The notes beneath the pieces were generated by a model. The model ran no database searches. It was not told the DNA's origin and worked only from the letters and a program-made list of their open reading frames with translations. This document shows positions 1 to 11,500 of a DNA stretch of 64,000 bases, piece after piece. Both the position numbers and the translations under genes were made by a program. This stretch comes from Lycocorax pyrrhopterus obiensis (taxonomy: Eukaryota; Chordata; Aves; Passeriformes; Paradisaeidae), in contig JACSVZ010000011.1 in NCBI GenBank assembly GCA_014706295.1, forward strand, positions 5,883,663-5,947,662, in the 5' to 3' direction. Position 1 is the first letter of the stretch, and every line of letters starts with the position of its first letter.

Positions 1-2280
1 ACCCATCCAGTGTCTTTCTTTTTTTCTACACTCTCTTCTACTTTTATGCTTAAAGGAGGCCAGGAACCAGTAAGAACAAGTAAGTTCATAATTAGTAAAA
101 ATGGAGTTTAACTGTGGCTTCACCTCCAGAAAACACCCAATATTTAGTCCTGTTGACGGTACAAAGTTGTATTGTGGTGAGTCAACTAAGCAAAATAACT
201 GCAGCAAATTGAATAAACAAGTAAGCAAAAATGTCTCACAAACTAATCATTTACTAAAAGTACACCACCCCTTCGGACTGAATGTCTTCTGTGCAAGCAC
301 AATGGACAGCGGGCTGAAACAAAAAGTGGGCGTGATCTCTTCACAGGGATTTTGGCAGCAGAGCCATCCTGGGGTCTCACTGACCCTCTATGCACGGCCA
401 GCTGAAAACTCAGGAGAGCTTTCTCCTTTGGAGAGACACCACAGGAAAGGCACAGACCAAAACTGAGATCCTAACAGGTTTGCTGCAGTGCCTACTAACA
501 GCCCGGGATGCTCTCTGCTCTTGTGCCTCCTCCCCAGGGATGAGCCCCTGGCAGGAGCAGATCCCAGCAACCCCGGAGCCCTCCATCCAGCCCTGCACCC
601 CAAGGACAAGTGCACATAATTCTCACACTGTACTGACATCAGAGCTAAAGGAACATACACATCCAGTATAAAATCCCACATTATGCTGCTTGGAAATGGA
701 TCATTACTTCTCACCTGGAAGGATCTGCAAAGAGCTGCTGTAATTAGGAGGAAAAAAATGAATGGGGAATCACCATGAGATACGGTATTCTCATAGCTCT
801 GAAAGTGCTATTTGTAGCTTTGAATGTAGCACCCCTTTGGTGTTAGGGGGTGGCTGAAATAGTACAGGACTTCCACAGCAAAGGTGGCAGGAGTCCATTC
901 CTTCACCCTAGGAAGTGAAGAAATACCAGTTACAAAGTTACTGTGCAGCACTGACACTCTGTGGCTCTGAGATACTGTGAAGAATCTGGAGCAACATCTT
1001 GCACATCACTGATTCACATGAGTCTTAAACACAGAACCTGGTGGAAGCCAGAGATACATCAGGAGCAAGATGCTCTTTTCCTCCTGCTGCCAACAAGAAA
1101 ATAGCATTGCCATCCCCATCTACAGCAGCACTTGGTGTGGACGGTGCTCACACGGGCTGCAGCAGCTCAGGTTTCACTGTTCCACGCCTCACATGGGAGC
1201 AAATACACAGATAACACATACTGGGGAAGGAAAACCTGGTGTAGGAAGAACATAGCTTTGGCTCATTTCTTGAACAAGAAAAAGAGAGTTGAGCAAGAAG
1301 CACAGACACAACCCTTCAGACCAGCAGTGCTGCAGGAGGCCCAGCCGCCTGGTGAGGTGGTCTTTGGGCACCCTAAAACAGAGGGGCTCCTGCCACCCCT
1401 GGGTGGTGGCCACAGAACTGGAATCAAAGAACAGAAGTCAAAGAACATCTGTGGGGTTGCAATTCTAAGAAGGATGGATTTTGTTCCTGGCACCATATGA
1501 CTCCTCTAGAAACACACAGCAGAATAACTTCAAGGTGGGAGGGCAAGCAAGGTGACCAGGGAGGGGAAAATAAATGAGTGAGCTGTAGCAGCTGGGACTG
1601 CAGAGCACCAGAAAGCACGCTTAGAGGGGAAAGGGGGATGCCAAGGAAAAGAGTTGCCTGTCTGAGGCAACTCTGGGTTTACAAAGACCACCTGAAGCTG
1701 AGCTGGCAGGTGCACAGCGATGAGCTCAGCTCTTGACAGAAAGATGAGACATCATACTTTGTGTATAATTCCAACTGCACTAACTTACATCAGTATTGAA
1801 TTTAATTTGAATAATGTTAACAGTCTCTCAAACCCTTCAGAAGAGAAGTAGTTTAATGTCTGCAACATACACTAATGCTGGAAGAAAAATGACATGCTAT
1901 TGTGTGTTCAGACATCCATAGTATTTGCTATTTGTTTGGAGTTTTATGGACTTGGGAAGACAGATGGAAATTTTTTTGTTAGAGCAATGCAAATGATAGC
2001 AACATTACTGGATGCCTTGTAGGAAGTCTCAGTGTGATAGCAAAGCCTCTAGATGTGAAATGTAAATTGAAATTAAGCTTTTCCACTGAAGAAACACAAA
2101 CTAGATTGAGTATGTCTTAGGAAAAAAAAATCAGCAACTTTCCCAGTTCATTGAGAGCACACTTCACCACAACACTATCTTGATGCAATGATCACGTTCT
2201 TGACCCCACAGAGGGAGCCCTGAGCAGCACGTCCCACCACACCTACCCAGGGGCTGCCACACTGTGAGGGCAAGAGGTGT
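1..2280. other. gene-free single-copy sequence
   Basis: I see no recognisable gene or repeat family here. A 121-codon open frame at 101-466 (+) and several 60-120-codon frames on both strands have no domain, no conserved-looking composition and overlap one another, so I treat them as chance. The stretch alternates AT-rich parts (1740-2140) with moderately GC-rich parts (350-620, 1310-1400). Confidence 0.6.
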
Positions 2281-2447
2281 TTTATTGGTTATTTAAGTGC
2301 AAAGTGTGGGCATTGTCAAGACAAAATTATCCTTCACCCAGCACTTCATAAACCACCTGGGACGAAAAAAGCCTCCAGCCCTTAGATTTTGGGGTGCAGC
2401 TGCCAGGAGGAGGTGGCTCCTCAGACTGGTGCAATGGGAAGCTGTCT

Positions 2448-2600
2448 CCGCTGCCCCCGGGTGCTGCCCCAGGCACCTCTCAGCCCCTGTGTGGGACACC
2501 TGGGGTCACCCAGCCGGCTGCGGGGAGCGAGCTCCTGCCAGGACGGACACGGCCCTGCAGCGAGAGGTGAGCGGCGCCCGGTGCGAACGGACCTCAGTGG
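2448..2600. promoter_or_regulatory. small CpG-rich patch with a donor-like site
   Basis: About 13 CpG dinucleotides fall in roughly 150 bp of about 70% GC, while the flanks contain almost none. On the plus strand the patch contains GAGAG followed by GTGAGC (GT at 2567-2568), a good match to a 5' splice site. An inverted CCAAT-like ATTGG and an AT-rich TTATTTAAG lie about 160 bp upstream, near 2282-2298. This could be the promoter and first exon of a non-coding transcript, or just a GC-rich patch. No coding exon is recognisable. Confidence 0.35.
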
Positions 2601-2610
2601 GGAAAAGGAA

Positions 2611-5600
2611 AAAAAAGGGAAAAAAAATAAAGAAAAAAAAAAATAAGGAGTTCATGCTCCTTGTTCGTGGGTTGTGGGCTCCCTCTTGTGGCTCTCTCAA
2701 AATTTCCAGCTATTTACCAGCTCCCTGAAGCCCGCAGCAGCGTCGAGCTGGATGGGCACCCTCTGAGCTGGCATGGCTAATTCCCCACGCACCACCAGTG
2801 CAGCTGCCTTTCTTCCCGGTAACTTGCTGCTTTACGTCTCGAGTTCTATTAAAACCTTAAATATAATAAATGTACATTCTCTGTACACAGTGAAAGCCCA
2901 CAGCAGCTCAAAGGAGAGGGTGCAGCTGAAGCATTTCCCTGTGCAGGAAAACCTTTGACTGCCCTGCTGCACAGCACGCAGGACCTGGGGAACATGGAAT
3001 GTCCTTTGCCAGCTCGCTTGGCTGCTGAGGGGTCCCTGGTGCCCCCTCACCTGCAGAATGCCCACAGGGGGCTCATCTGCTCTCCTTCAAAATTCAGGTC
3101 AGTGGTAGAGCATCACTGCCCTCCCTCATTCCTGGGTTGCCCCAGGCTGGGCCAGCAGCCTTGCAGGGATCTCACCCCTCCATGACCTATCCCACCTCTG
3201 AATTCAGAGTCCTACAGCTGATAAGGAAACATTTGCATTACACCCCTGCCAGGCCCCATGTTTCCCCAGTTATCCAATTTTCTTTCTGAAGCATCCAATT
3301 AGGCAATTTTTCAGGGAGAGGAAATGGAACTTTTGTAGACGGTTTCTCACCAGCCCCTTATAAGCAGGATGAGCCTTGCTCTGCCTGTTTGCTGCTACCA
3401 CAGCCACAAAGTGACCACTCAATCCACTTGCTGCAGGAATCCTGATGCTTCAGCAGCTGCCCCAGTCCTGCCCCTGGGACTTCCCCTGAGCAGCAGCTCA
3501 GCCCACTGGCAACATCTTACAGCAGTATATGCTTTTACATCTACTACAATGGCTACAGAAGGGTTTCTAGGACAAAGAAAGAGATAAAAAAGCATGGCTG
3601 AGGGACAGGTGGCCCTATAATATTTTATTTTTACACAGGTGCATCATTTACCTCTGTAAGAAGTCAAAAGGAAGGCTTTGCAGCAAAAGAAAAAAAATCT
3701 TCACCAGGAACACAGGGACAGGACCTATCTGTGGTTCAACTCACACTGACTCCTGTCACACCACTTTCATCTTGAGCAAAGTTTCACCAAGAAAGAGAGG
3801 GAAACAGAACTATGATATCCATAAAACACCTTACAACACCTTCTTCCAATAAAACTGGTCAAAATGGGGAGTTTGAAAGTGATCAAATGTCAAGGAATTA
3901 AATACATATAAAGTGCTCTATACTGAATGTTTGGCAGGTTTGAACCCCAGTATCATGGAAAGGGTCCTCTCTTGAATGTACCCTTCTAGAAACTCTTGTA
4001 TGAAGATGAGGGAAGTGTAAAATGCGAAGAAGAGTGGAAATGTTGAAAGACATGCTGCAGAAATTAGCTCTTATTTGACAAGTGATCGTGTTTCTTTTAC
4101 AGAAACTAAAGCAAAAAAGTCTTCAGACTACAATCTACAGCCGAGTTTCTTCAAATGCTTGTTGGATGTCACTCCAAAAGCATGTAAGCCAGACAAGCAA
4201 GCCTTACAAAACACAGATATGTAATTCTTCATTCAGACACAGAACTATTGCTAAATAAGAAAAGATGGATGAGTGGCTGCAAAGAATGTGTGTCTTTCAA
4301 AGGGGAAGTTACCAGGCTAAGCAGCTCAGTACATCTGAAATCATGGGAGCCGTACAAAAGTCTGAGAGTAGCTGCAGTTTCTATGAAAACCTCTGATATT
4401 CTACAACTAGAATATTATGTGCCCTTTTTTCCACATCCATCCTAACCACAAAGTGCACGTGACATGACTTTGCGTGCATCATATGAGTTAAGGGCACATT
4501 AGCATTCGGAGACCTCTGCCTTGTAATGAAAAGAAGGAATCAAAACATTCAAGTTACACAAGAAAGAAAACTTATAAAACTGCCATCTCATGAATGTAAT
4601 TTATTTGTTTGGAAAGACAAAGGATGAAACATTCCCACAGACTCACAAAGTCTCCGCAACCACAGGGCAGGGAAGCACATGAATATGCCAGGCAAGAAGT
4701 TTTCAATCCCTGGTGCCTCAGCTAACAAAGGGGAGGGAAACTTCTCAACCAATTGTGTTCTTCCCACTCCGAATTTCAGGGACCTATGAGAAACCCAAAG
4801 ATATATTTACAAGAGTTCCTCTAATAGACAGAGGACCTCAGCCTTCAATCAGTTTTATCCACCAGCATGAAATACAATCACATTTTTCCATTTAATTTCA
4901 TTACAAAAAAAGAACATACAGTATTTATATATTTCTTGGGCTAACTGTTCCTGCTTTAAGGCTGAAGATACCCTCACTCAATGTTTTATTTGCAAGCCCT
5001 CGAGAGGAGGAGATGTGAAACTTGTAAGCAATGCCACAGGCCTAAATATTCAGTAAAACAGTGGCCCTCAGGCAGGTCACTGCATTGCCAAAGACTACAG
5101 GTCATGTTTAGGAGTGGGATGCCAGCTCTGCGGGACTCATATCTCATGGAAATGAAAAAATAGAGAATGAATTATTAGATAATAACTGCCACTGATGCCT
5201 AGGCATCACCACAGCCAAATAATTTTATGCCATTCTTCTCTTACCTACTGCTGCCCTGCTCTAAATAAGGGTGCAGCTCCACAAAGGGGCACAAATGATG
5301 TGCCTCTTCAAATGTGGATTTAAAAAGTCAGAGCTGAAGCAGAGCTGCCCAGATAGTTGGATGTGCATGTGCACAAGTCCTGAAGATACAGAGTCTCACA
5401 AGGAATGTGAACAAACAGCACGAGGAAAAGCTGGCCATTGATATGGAAATCAGTTTAACTTTTGGGGAGACACCTCACAGAAGTAGCTCCTAATTTTTCA
5501 ACCAGCCCTACTGAACTACTTTCCACACTAGTAGAGAAACTGATGGGACACGAGTGCCGACAGGGGCAGCTCTGAGGCTTGTTGTACCTGTAGCATTCAG

Positions 5601-5616
5601 GAGTCTCCATCAGTAG
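2611..5616. other. gene-free sequence, no recognisable element
   Basis: The stretch starts with an A-rich run (2607-2644). The remainder is single-copy-looking sequence with only short chance frames. An ATTTGCAT octamer-type motif occurs near 3230. I recognise no exon, RNA gene or transposon. Confidence 0.55.
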
Positions 5617-6018
5617 GTCACAGAATCACAGTTTTGGTGAAGTTAGAAAAGACTTCCAAGATCACAAAGTCCAGCCTGTGACTGATCCCCACCTTGTCAA
5701 CCAGACCATGGCACCAAGTGCCACGTGCAGTCCTTAAACCCTCCAGGGACGATGAGTCCACCTCCCTGGGCAGCCCATTCCAATGTCTAATCACCCTTTC
5801 TCTGAAGAAGTTCATCCTAGTGTCCAGCCTAAACCTCCCCTGGACTATGTCCTATTGTCCTATCACTCGTTGTTGGGAAAAGAGCCCAACCCCATCTGGC
5901 TACAACCTCCTTTCAGGTTGTTTTAGAGACTGCTAAGATTCCCCCTGAGCCTCCTCCTGTCCAGGCCAAACACCCCCAGATCCCTCGGCTGCTCCTCGAA
6001 GGACTTGTGCTCCAGGCA
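5617..6018 (-). mobile_element. CR1 LINE, 5'-truncated 3' end
   Basis: Read on the minus strand this is the 3' end of an avian CR1 retrotransposon. The plus-strand left edge reads TCACAGAATCACAG, the complement of the GATTCTGTGA-type CR1 terminus. The minus-strand frame at 5618-5815 encodes the degraded C-terminus of CR1 ORF2, including [10 protein letters not shown] followed by SSLEGLRTA, the usual end of the CR1 polymerase. The complement continues through the CR1 phrases on the far side, with CCTTTCAGG near 5910 and GGACTTGTGCTCCAGGC ending at about 6018, where similarity stops. The copy is about 400 bp, so it keeps only the last part of a roughly 4.5-kb element. Frame breaks and point changes make it non-functional. 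5' truncation is normal for CR1, which also rarely leaves target-site duplications. Confidence 0.92.
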
Positions 6019-7380
6019 TTGTTGTCTGACATGCATGGAGGCAGAGATTGTTTGACATTCCTGGCTACCAAGAGCACACCTTGGGCAAGGACACGCTCTG
6101 TGTCCCCGTGCCACCAACCCTGCCAGGGCTCATCCCCAAGCAGGTGCTCAGTGCTCTTTGGTAAAGCTGGGATGGCATGGAGCTGGGCAGGGGGGCACTG
6201 TGCTGACGGCAGAGAGGGGAGCCAGCTTGGGCTCAGAGAAAGGAGCAATTCAGAAAGTGTTACCAAGCTGCTCCTACCCATAACTGGACACCCAGACTGA
6301 CACATAAACACGTACTTACGTCTCTTGAGATGATGTGATTGCAGGATAACCTATCTGAATACAGCATACAGACGTCCTAAGAGCTTGAAGAGAGGGCTTC
6401 TAAATACAAACAATCTAGAAATACTTCTATTTAAAAAAAACCCAAATCTCTTTTGCCTCATCTTCTTTCAAAAACTCTGGTTAACAGAAACAGGCAAATT
6501 TAAGTTTAATGAAAAGTGACCTCACTTACAGGAGGCCCCACCATGGTCATAGCTATGACTGGGTCACTTCATGCCCAGGGTAGCAATAATTCCTTCTGGA
6601 AAACAATTTTTTTACAAGGAGATTTTTTTTTTTAAGAATAGGCTGCTTCAAAGAAGGGAATCAAATGCTGCGTCCTTTGGGATGAGTCGTAGAGTGAGCA
6701 AAGGCAGCAGGGAGGGATTCTTCTTTCAGTGAACTGGCAGGAATATATAGCCAAGATGTGGGTTACTCTCTTCTCAGCAGAGCAGTGAGTTCAGACCAGG
6801 CCTCCTACATCCTGGATAAGTTTTCTAACTGCTCGACCAGCAGATAAAAGGGCTGTCATCTCCCTCTCTGCTTTTCTGACAGTCTGGCCCTGCACGGCTT
6901 TTGTGCTTTGCTTTTTTCCTTATTTCCCTTCCTCCCTAAAATTGCCTCATTTCACACAAAACACAGCATTTTCTATGTTACATACTATTAAGCAAACCAG
7001 AAAAATAAATACTTTTTGGTTGAGACTGATATTTCTTTTTCTTTCCTTTTATTCTGCAAGACAGCCAAACCAAAAAGTCAATTGTTAGCACAGTCATAAT
7101 AGGGACAGCAGTCTGCACTCAGCATTGTGGGTTAGAGAGCAGAGTGGGCCAATACCACATCCCCACATTCAATTCCCACTACCAAATTTGGTGAAGGAAG
7201 AGATCCATAATGAGAGGGAACCCTGGATCCACAGACCTGTAAAAATCCTGTTGCCTCTAAATTTGATCTCAGCTTCACGGCTCAGGTCCCAGTCGAGTGC
7301 ATGCCCACATTTGCTACATGAACTTTTGCTCCCTCCCCAACTTGATTAAGAGCAAAGAAAGTAACAGATGGATCCATGCT
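6019..7380. other. gene-free sequence beside the CR1
   Basis: No gene is recognised. 6060-6250 is moderately GC-rich, with overlapping chance frames on both strands. 6420-7090 is AT-rich and pyrimidine-rich. Nothing here matches the CR1 beyond 6018. Confidence 0.55.
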
Positions 7381-7389
7381 GTTCCTTTG

Positions 7390-7780
7390 TAGCCGGGAGA
7401 TTAATGTTTGCATTGCATCAGGCTGCTCGCAGCACACCAGGGAACGCCGCCGTTGTCCCTGCCCCTGGCACCTGCACCCGCTGCCTCCAATCCGTGCCCG
7501 AGGCAGACAGGCTCTGTAAGGGAATGCAGGCACTGTGTTCTTTGGGCTTTAAATATCCCAATGCCTGGGAAGCATGACACGGTGTGAAAAATGGCCGTGC
7601 CTCGAATAGCGAGCTTTGCTGCGCTTTGCCACTCACTGATGGCAGCTCACGCTCTGCTGTGCATCACGCTGCTAAAAGGCTGTCACCCAGCGTGTCCTAA
7701 AGAAGGGTGTCAGTAAACAAACGTGGGGGCTTTCTCCAGCGTGCTGAACCTGCGGGTAATACCAACACGAAGACAGGATG
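7390..7780. promoter_or_regulatory. CpG-retaining block, candidate regulatory element
   Basis: About 20 CpGs occur in about 390 bp of moderate GC content (mid-50s percent). By my hand count the observed/expected ratio is near 0.7, well above the surrounding sequence. The densest parts are around 7445-7455 (three CpGs in GAACGCCGCCG) and 7590-7650. CpG retention in vertebrate DNA suggests low germline methylation, so this may be a weak CpG island or an enhancer. No transcript structure is visible. Confidence 0.35.
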
Positions 7781-8382
7781 TGCTCCAAATGTGCACCAGT
7801 ACAGCTAAAAGTCAGCTTCTGCCACTTGTAAAGAAAAAAAAAAGGAGATTCAGCCCAGCTCTGCTGTTGGCACAGGTACCCTCAGCCACAGGCAGCTCAC
7901 CCCCACATGCCACCCTCCCCAGGCAGCAGACAGGAGCTGCGTCTTCATATTCCATGGCCAGGGTCTGACAAAGCAATGGCACAGTATCAGAGGTGATGAA
8001 ACGAGGTGGTTTTGTCTGTGCTATCAGGATTAGATGCTGTGGGTGCCAAGCTGCAGGAGCCTGCAAAGCCTCAGCCCCTCGCCCTCCTGGATCCAGGCTG
8101 AATAGGGCTTTGAGTAACTTACAACTTCAAAACTCAGACAAAAAAATAAAAACAAACCCAAGCTCATATTTACTCAGAAGGTTGTGTCATTCCCTGTAGC
8201 TGTCGCTGATTTACCCCACAGTTAGAGCTTCCCATCCCCAGTGCAAAAGCCACTGTTTTCCCCTGGGCACTATGACAGGTTTTTCACTCCACGTCCTGCA
8301 TCTCCAGCTGATTAAAGAAAAATGTGTTCAGGGAAGCCTCATCCCGGCTGAGCCAGGCCAGTCATGGTGGGCCGGAAGGCTG
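7781..8382. other. gene-free sequence
   Basis: There is a short A-run near 7831-7845 and a moderately GC-rich stretch. The short open frames on both strands overlap and have no recognisable content. Confidence 0.55.
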
Positions 8383-8426
8383 GACACTGGGGTGACACTG
8401 GGGTGACACTGGGGCGACACCAGGGG
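8383..8426. repeat. 11-bp minisatellite, four units
   Basis: Four consecutive units start at 8383, 8394, 8405 and 8416. The first two read GACACTGGGGT, the third ends in C instead of T, and the fourth is diverged (GACACCAGGGG). The near-identity of the first three units implies recent expansion or slippage. Confidence 0.9.
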
Positions 8427-8540
8427 GTGCAAGGCTCGAAGAAGAACTCACCACAAACGCTTATTTCATCTCCTCTCTGTGAAAGAGGACGGACTTTACA
8501 TGATTTACTGAGAAACCTGTGAATTTTAACAACCGCTCCC

Positions 8541-11500
8541 ATTTATCAGGACATATCATACTGGATCTTTTGCAGCTGTTTAAAAACAGTGCTTTCAAAT
8601 CAGTTTCACCATAGACTCAAAAAAAAGCCTAAAACAGAATCGAAAACCAAAAACCAGCCATATGCCTACTTGACCTAGGATACATAAACCTGTTGTTCAG
8701 TCCAGAGGAGGGATTACAGCATTACTTTTTAGTAAGTTGCTTTTCACATGGAAATTTCTTTTCACAGTAAAGCTCTGTATTTAATGGCATCAACATAAAA
8801 AACATCCCTATTTTTAGTTCCCTGATCGTGGACATATAGATTTTTATAGTGTCTGCAAGCATACATTAACGTTAATTTCCCCATTCTCCTTTGTACTTTG
8901 TTAATGTCACAATCTGCTGTAAAACCTTGCCAAGTTTCTTAACTGTCATGTTAATTCCAAGACCCAGTCTGCACTCTCTGACATTTCAGGACAGAACATG
9001 GCAGTAAAAATAGATTAAAACAGCTTATAAGTATTATAAAATCTAGAACTTTACAGATGGTGGAATTATATCTCCTGAATGGAAATTTTAGCAACTCAGA
9101 ACACAATAATATTAGAATAGCCTATTGATTTCTAAGACAAATATTTTTAGAAGTAACGTAATGGTGTCTGAAGAGTGGGCAAAGCCCACAAAAATGTAGG
9201 AAAGTTGAGTGGGTTTTTTCTTCCTTTTTTAAAGCATCACTGTGAATGTGCATATCGTGTTGGTGCTAGTATTAAGTTTCAAAGCTTTTCTGTGCCATAT
9301 AAATAAAGGACATAATAAGATCTTGATTTTATTCATGGTTAGTTCAAAGTTCACACAAATTATTTCACACAGGGGATTTGTCTGAGGGTTTTGGCATTAT
9401 AGAAATGCATTAATGTACTTTAGATATTAAATGACAATGCCACATGGTAAGAAATTTGCACGAATGAACAGGAAATTAGACACTGTTTCTTTTTTTTAAC
9501 TGATTGCTAAAGAATGCGCTGTTTGAACATGGACTATCCATTTCAAAGGGAAGCTTTTGCTGATTTCAGGAAGTTTAAAATCAGCTAATCAGAAAGTAAT
9601 ACAAAGTTAGAGTTAAATATTTTTTTAAAGGAAACTGTTTCTTTAAAAAAAATCCTTTCCCCTTTTCTTTAAGGAGTACTTATTATTTCCATCATCCTTG
9701 TTGAGTTGTTGATGAATAGCTCACATCGTTTGCCAAGCTCCACCCTCTGTCTTTTTTCTAAACCCTTTACTCATTATTTGCTCAGTCTTTTTCCCACAGC
9801 CTAGACAGCCTGTCAAGGCAGCTTAAATAAAACACTGTATTAACATTAGGAAATGGCATTCAGTTCCCAATTGATCTCCTAATACTTTATGTTGAAATGA
9901 TAATTGGTACAGTCTTCATTGAAAAAAAAGAGAGAAAAACTACTTTTCAGTCACCACAAGGTATTATCTTAGCTAATGTATTCACAAGCAAACAGATACA
10001 TTTTTAAAATCTCCCCATCTGCTGGAGACTGCAGTTCACAATTCTTTTCAGCTGACATAATCCAGATTGATTCGTTCAGCAGATAAAATTCAGGCCACTT
10101 CTGCCCTTTATAGGAGCAACATAATACCAGTCTTTATTCAGTAACAATGTAACATAATGGGATCGGAATGTGCAAAATGACTGTTCTTAAATTACTGTGA
10201 CACACAAGGGTCCAACACAAGCTGTGGTTTAATGTAAAAAATCATTAGGCACAGATTACTAAAGTGGTCCTGCATTAACAAGGTCAAACCAAGACGGTTT
10301 ATGATATTTTTCACGAAGGAAAAAAAAAAAAAAGTTTGCTAATATCTAGATTATGAATGCATTTTTAAGAGGGGAAAAATCTGCAGGTTTTTGAGGTTTT
10401 TTTTCCCATGAAGAAAGCGCTGTTTATTCAATAATGAGTGCAACAGTTAAGGATTCTATAAAGACCTTTTCCGCAGAGCCAAGTTAATCTATTACACACT
10501 GAAGCGCACACACAAAAAATCTAAATATCAAAAGGTTGTCAAGAGAGTTGCCAGAAACGAATATTTTTGTGCACTGCTGTATCAAACAAATTTTGAAGAC
10601 TGTTGGATAATTATTAACCCATTATAGCACTTTTCTTTTGATGTAGCCAGACACCACTAGAAGGAATTTAGCAAGTTTCCACACCACTGCAGGGCTTTTG
10701 CATCTTTGTAAATCACCAATACTCAACAATACATCTCTCATAAGCTCACCCATCAACCTGTCTGCACAAAAACAGCCAAAGTGAAGAGACTCAGTAAATT
10801 CTGTCCTTAATAGACAGGTCCTTGCCCCTTGAGATTCTGATGGCCATCTAAGATCATATAATATATGAATTTTCTTTGTACAGCTATTTCTTCCTACTTG
10901 ATACAATCAAAAATTTAATAAGTATTACTTAAGAAATGCACTATATCTCACACATTGAAATAAAGGAATACATAAACTACTATTTCCCAACATATCAATA
11001 ACTCTGCTGGTGTTTCCCTCTTGCCTTTGATTTGGAGGCTAATGGTAAATGAAACCCAGCATCTCAGGAGCTTGGCTAGCTCGTGCAAGGCAGCCAGTTA
11101 TGGCTCTCAATGGAAGTTAACCCAAAAGCATCATAGCTCAGCTCCTGGGAGGAAAGGTGGTATTTCAAAGAAAAGAATAAACCATTTCTACCCTGGTTTG
11201 TAACTGGGGCTCCAGATCAGGTGCCCCTCATGGGAATGGAACGGTTAAATTCCCCACATTCCACTTTCCCATTTTGGCCTTGTAAACAGTGCAAGTAGAG
11301 TTTTGCTGCCCCGTACTACTGTGCTGAACTGCTAGAGCTGGGCAGCTGTTGAAATCAGAGGCTTCAATTTAAGCTACGACTCGTTTGTGCTGAGTCTACA
11401 AGCAGCAGCTACATTTTAAACACTTGTCCATGGAAAGGGACACTTCCATTTGCATGACACATCCTCATGTGCCACTGCAGGCACCTCCAGAAACAGCCTC

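Noticed and set aside
5040..5110. possible MIR-type SINE (CAGGCAGGTCACTG)
   Set aside because: Only a short resemblance to the MIR core. It does not extend on either side.
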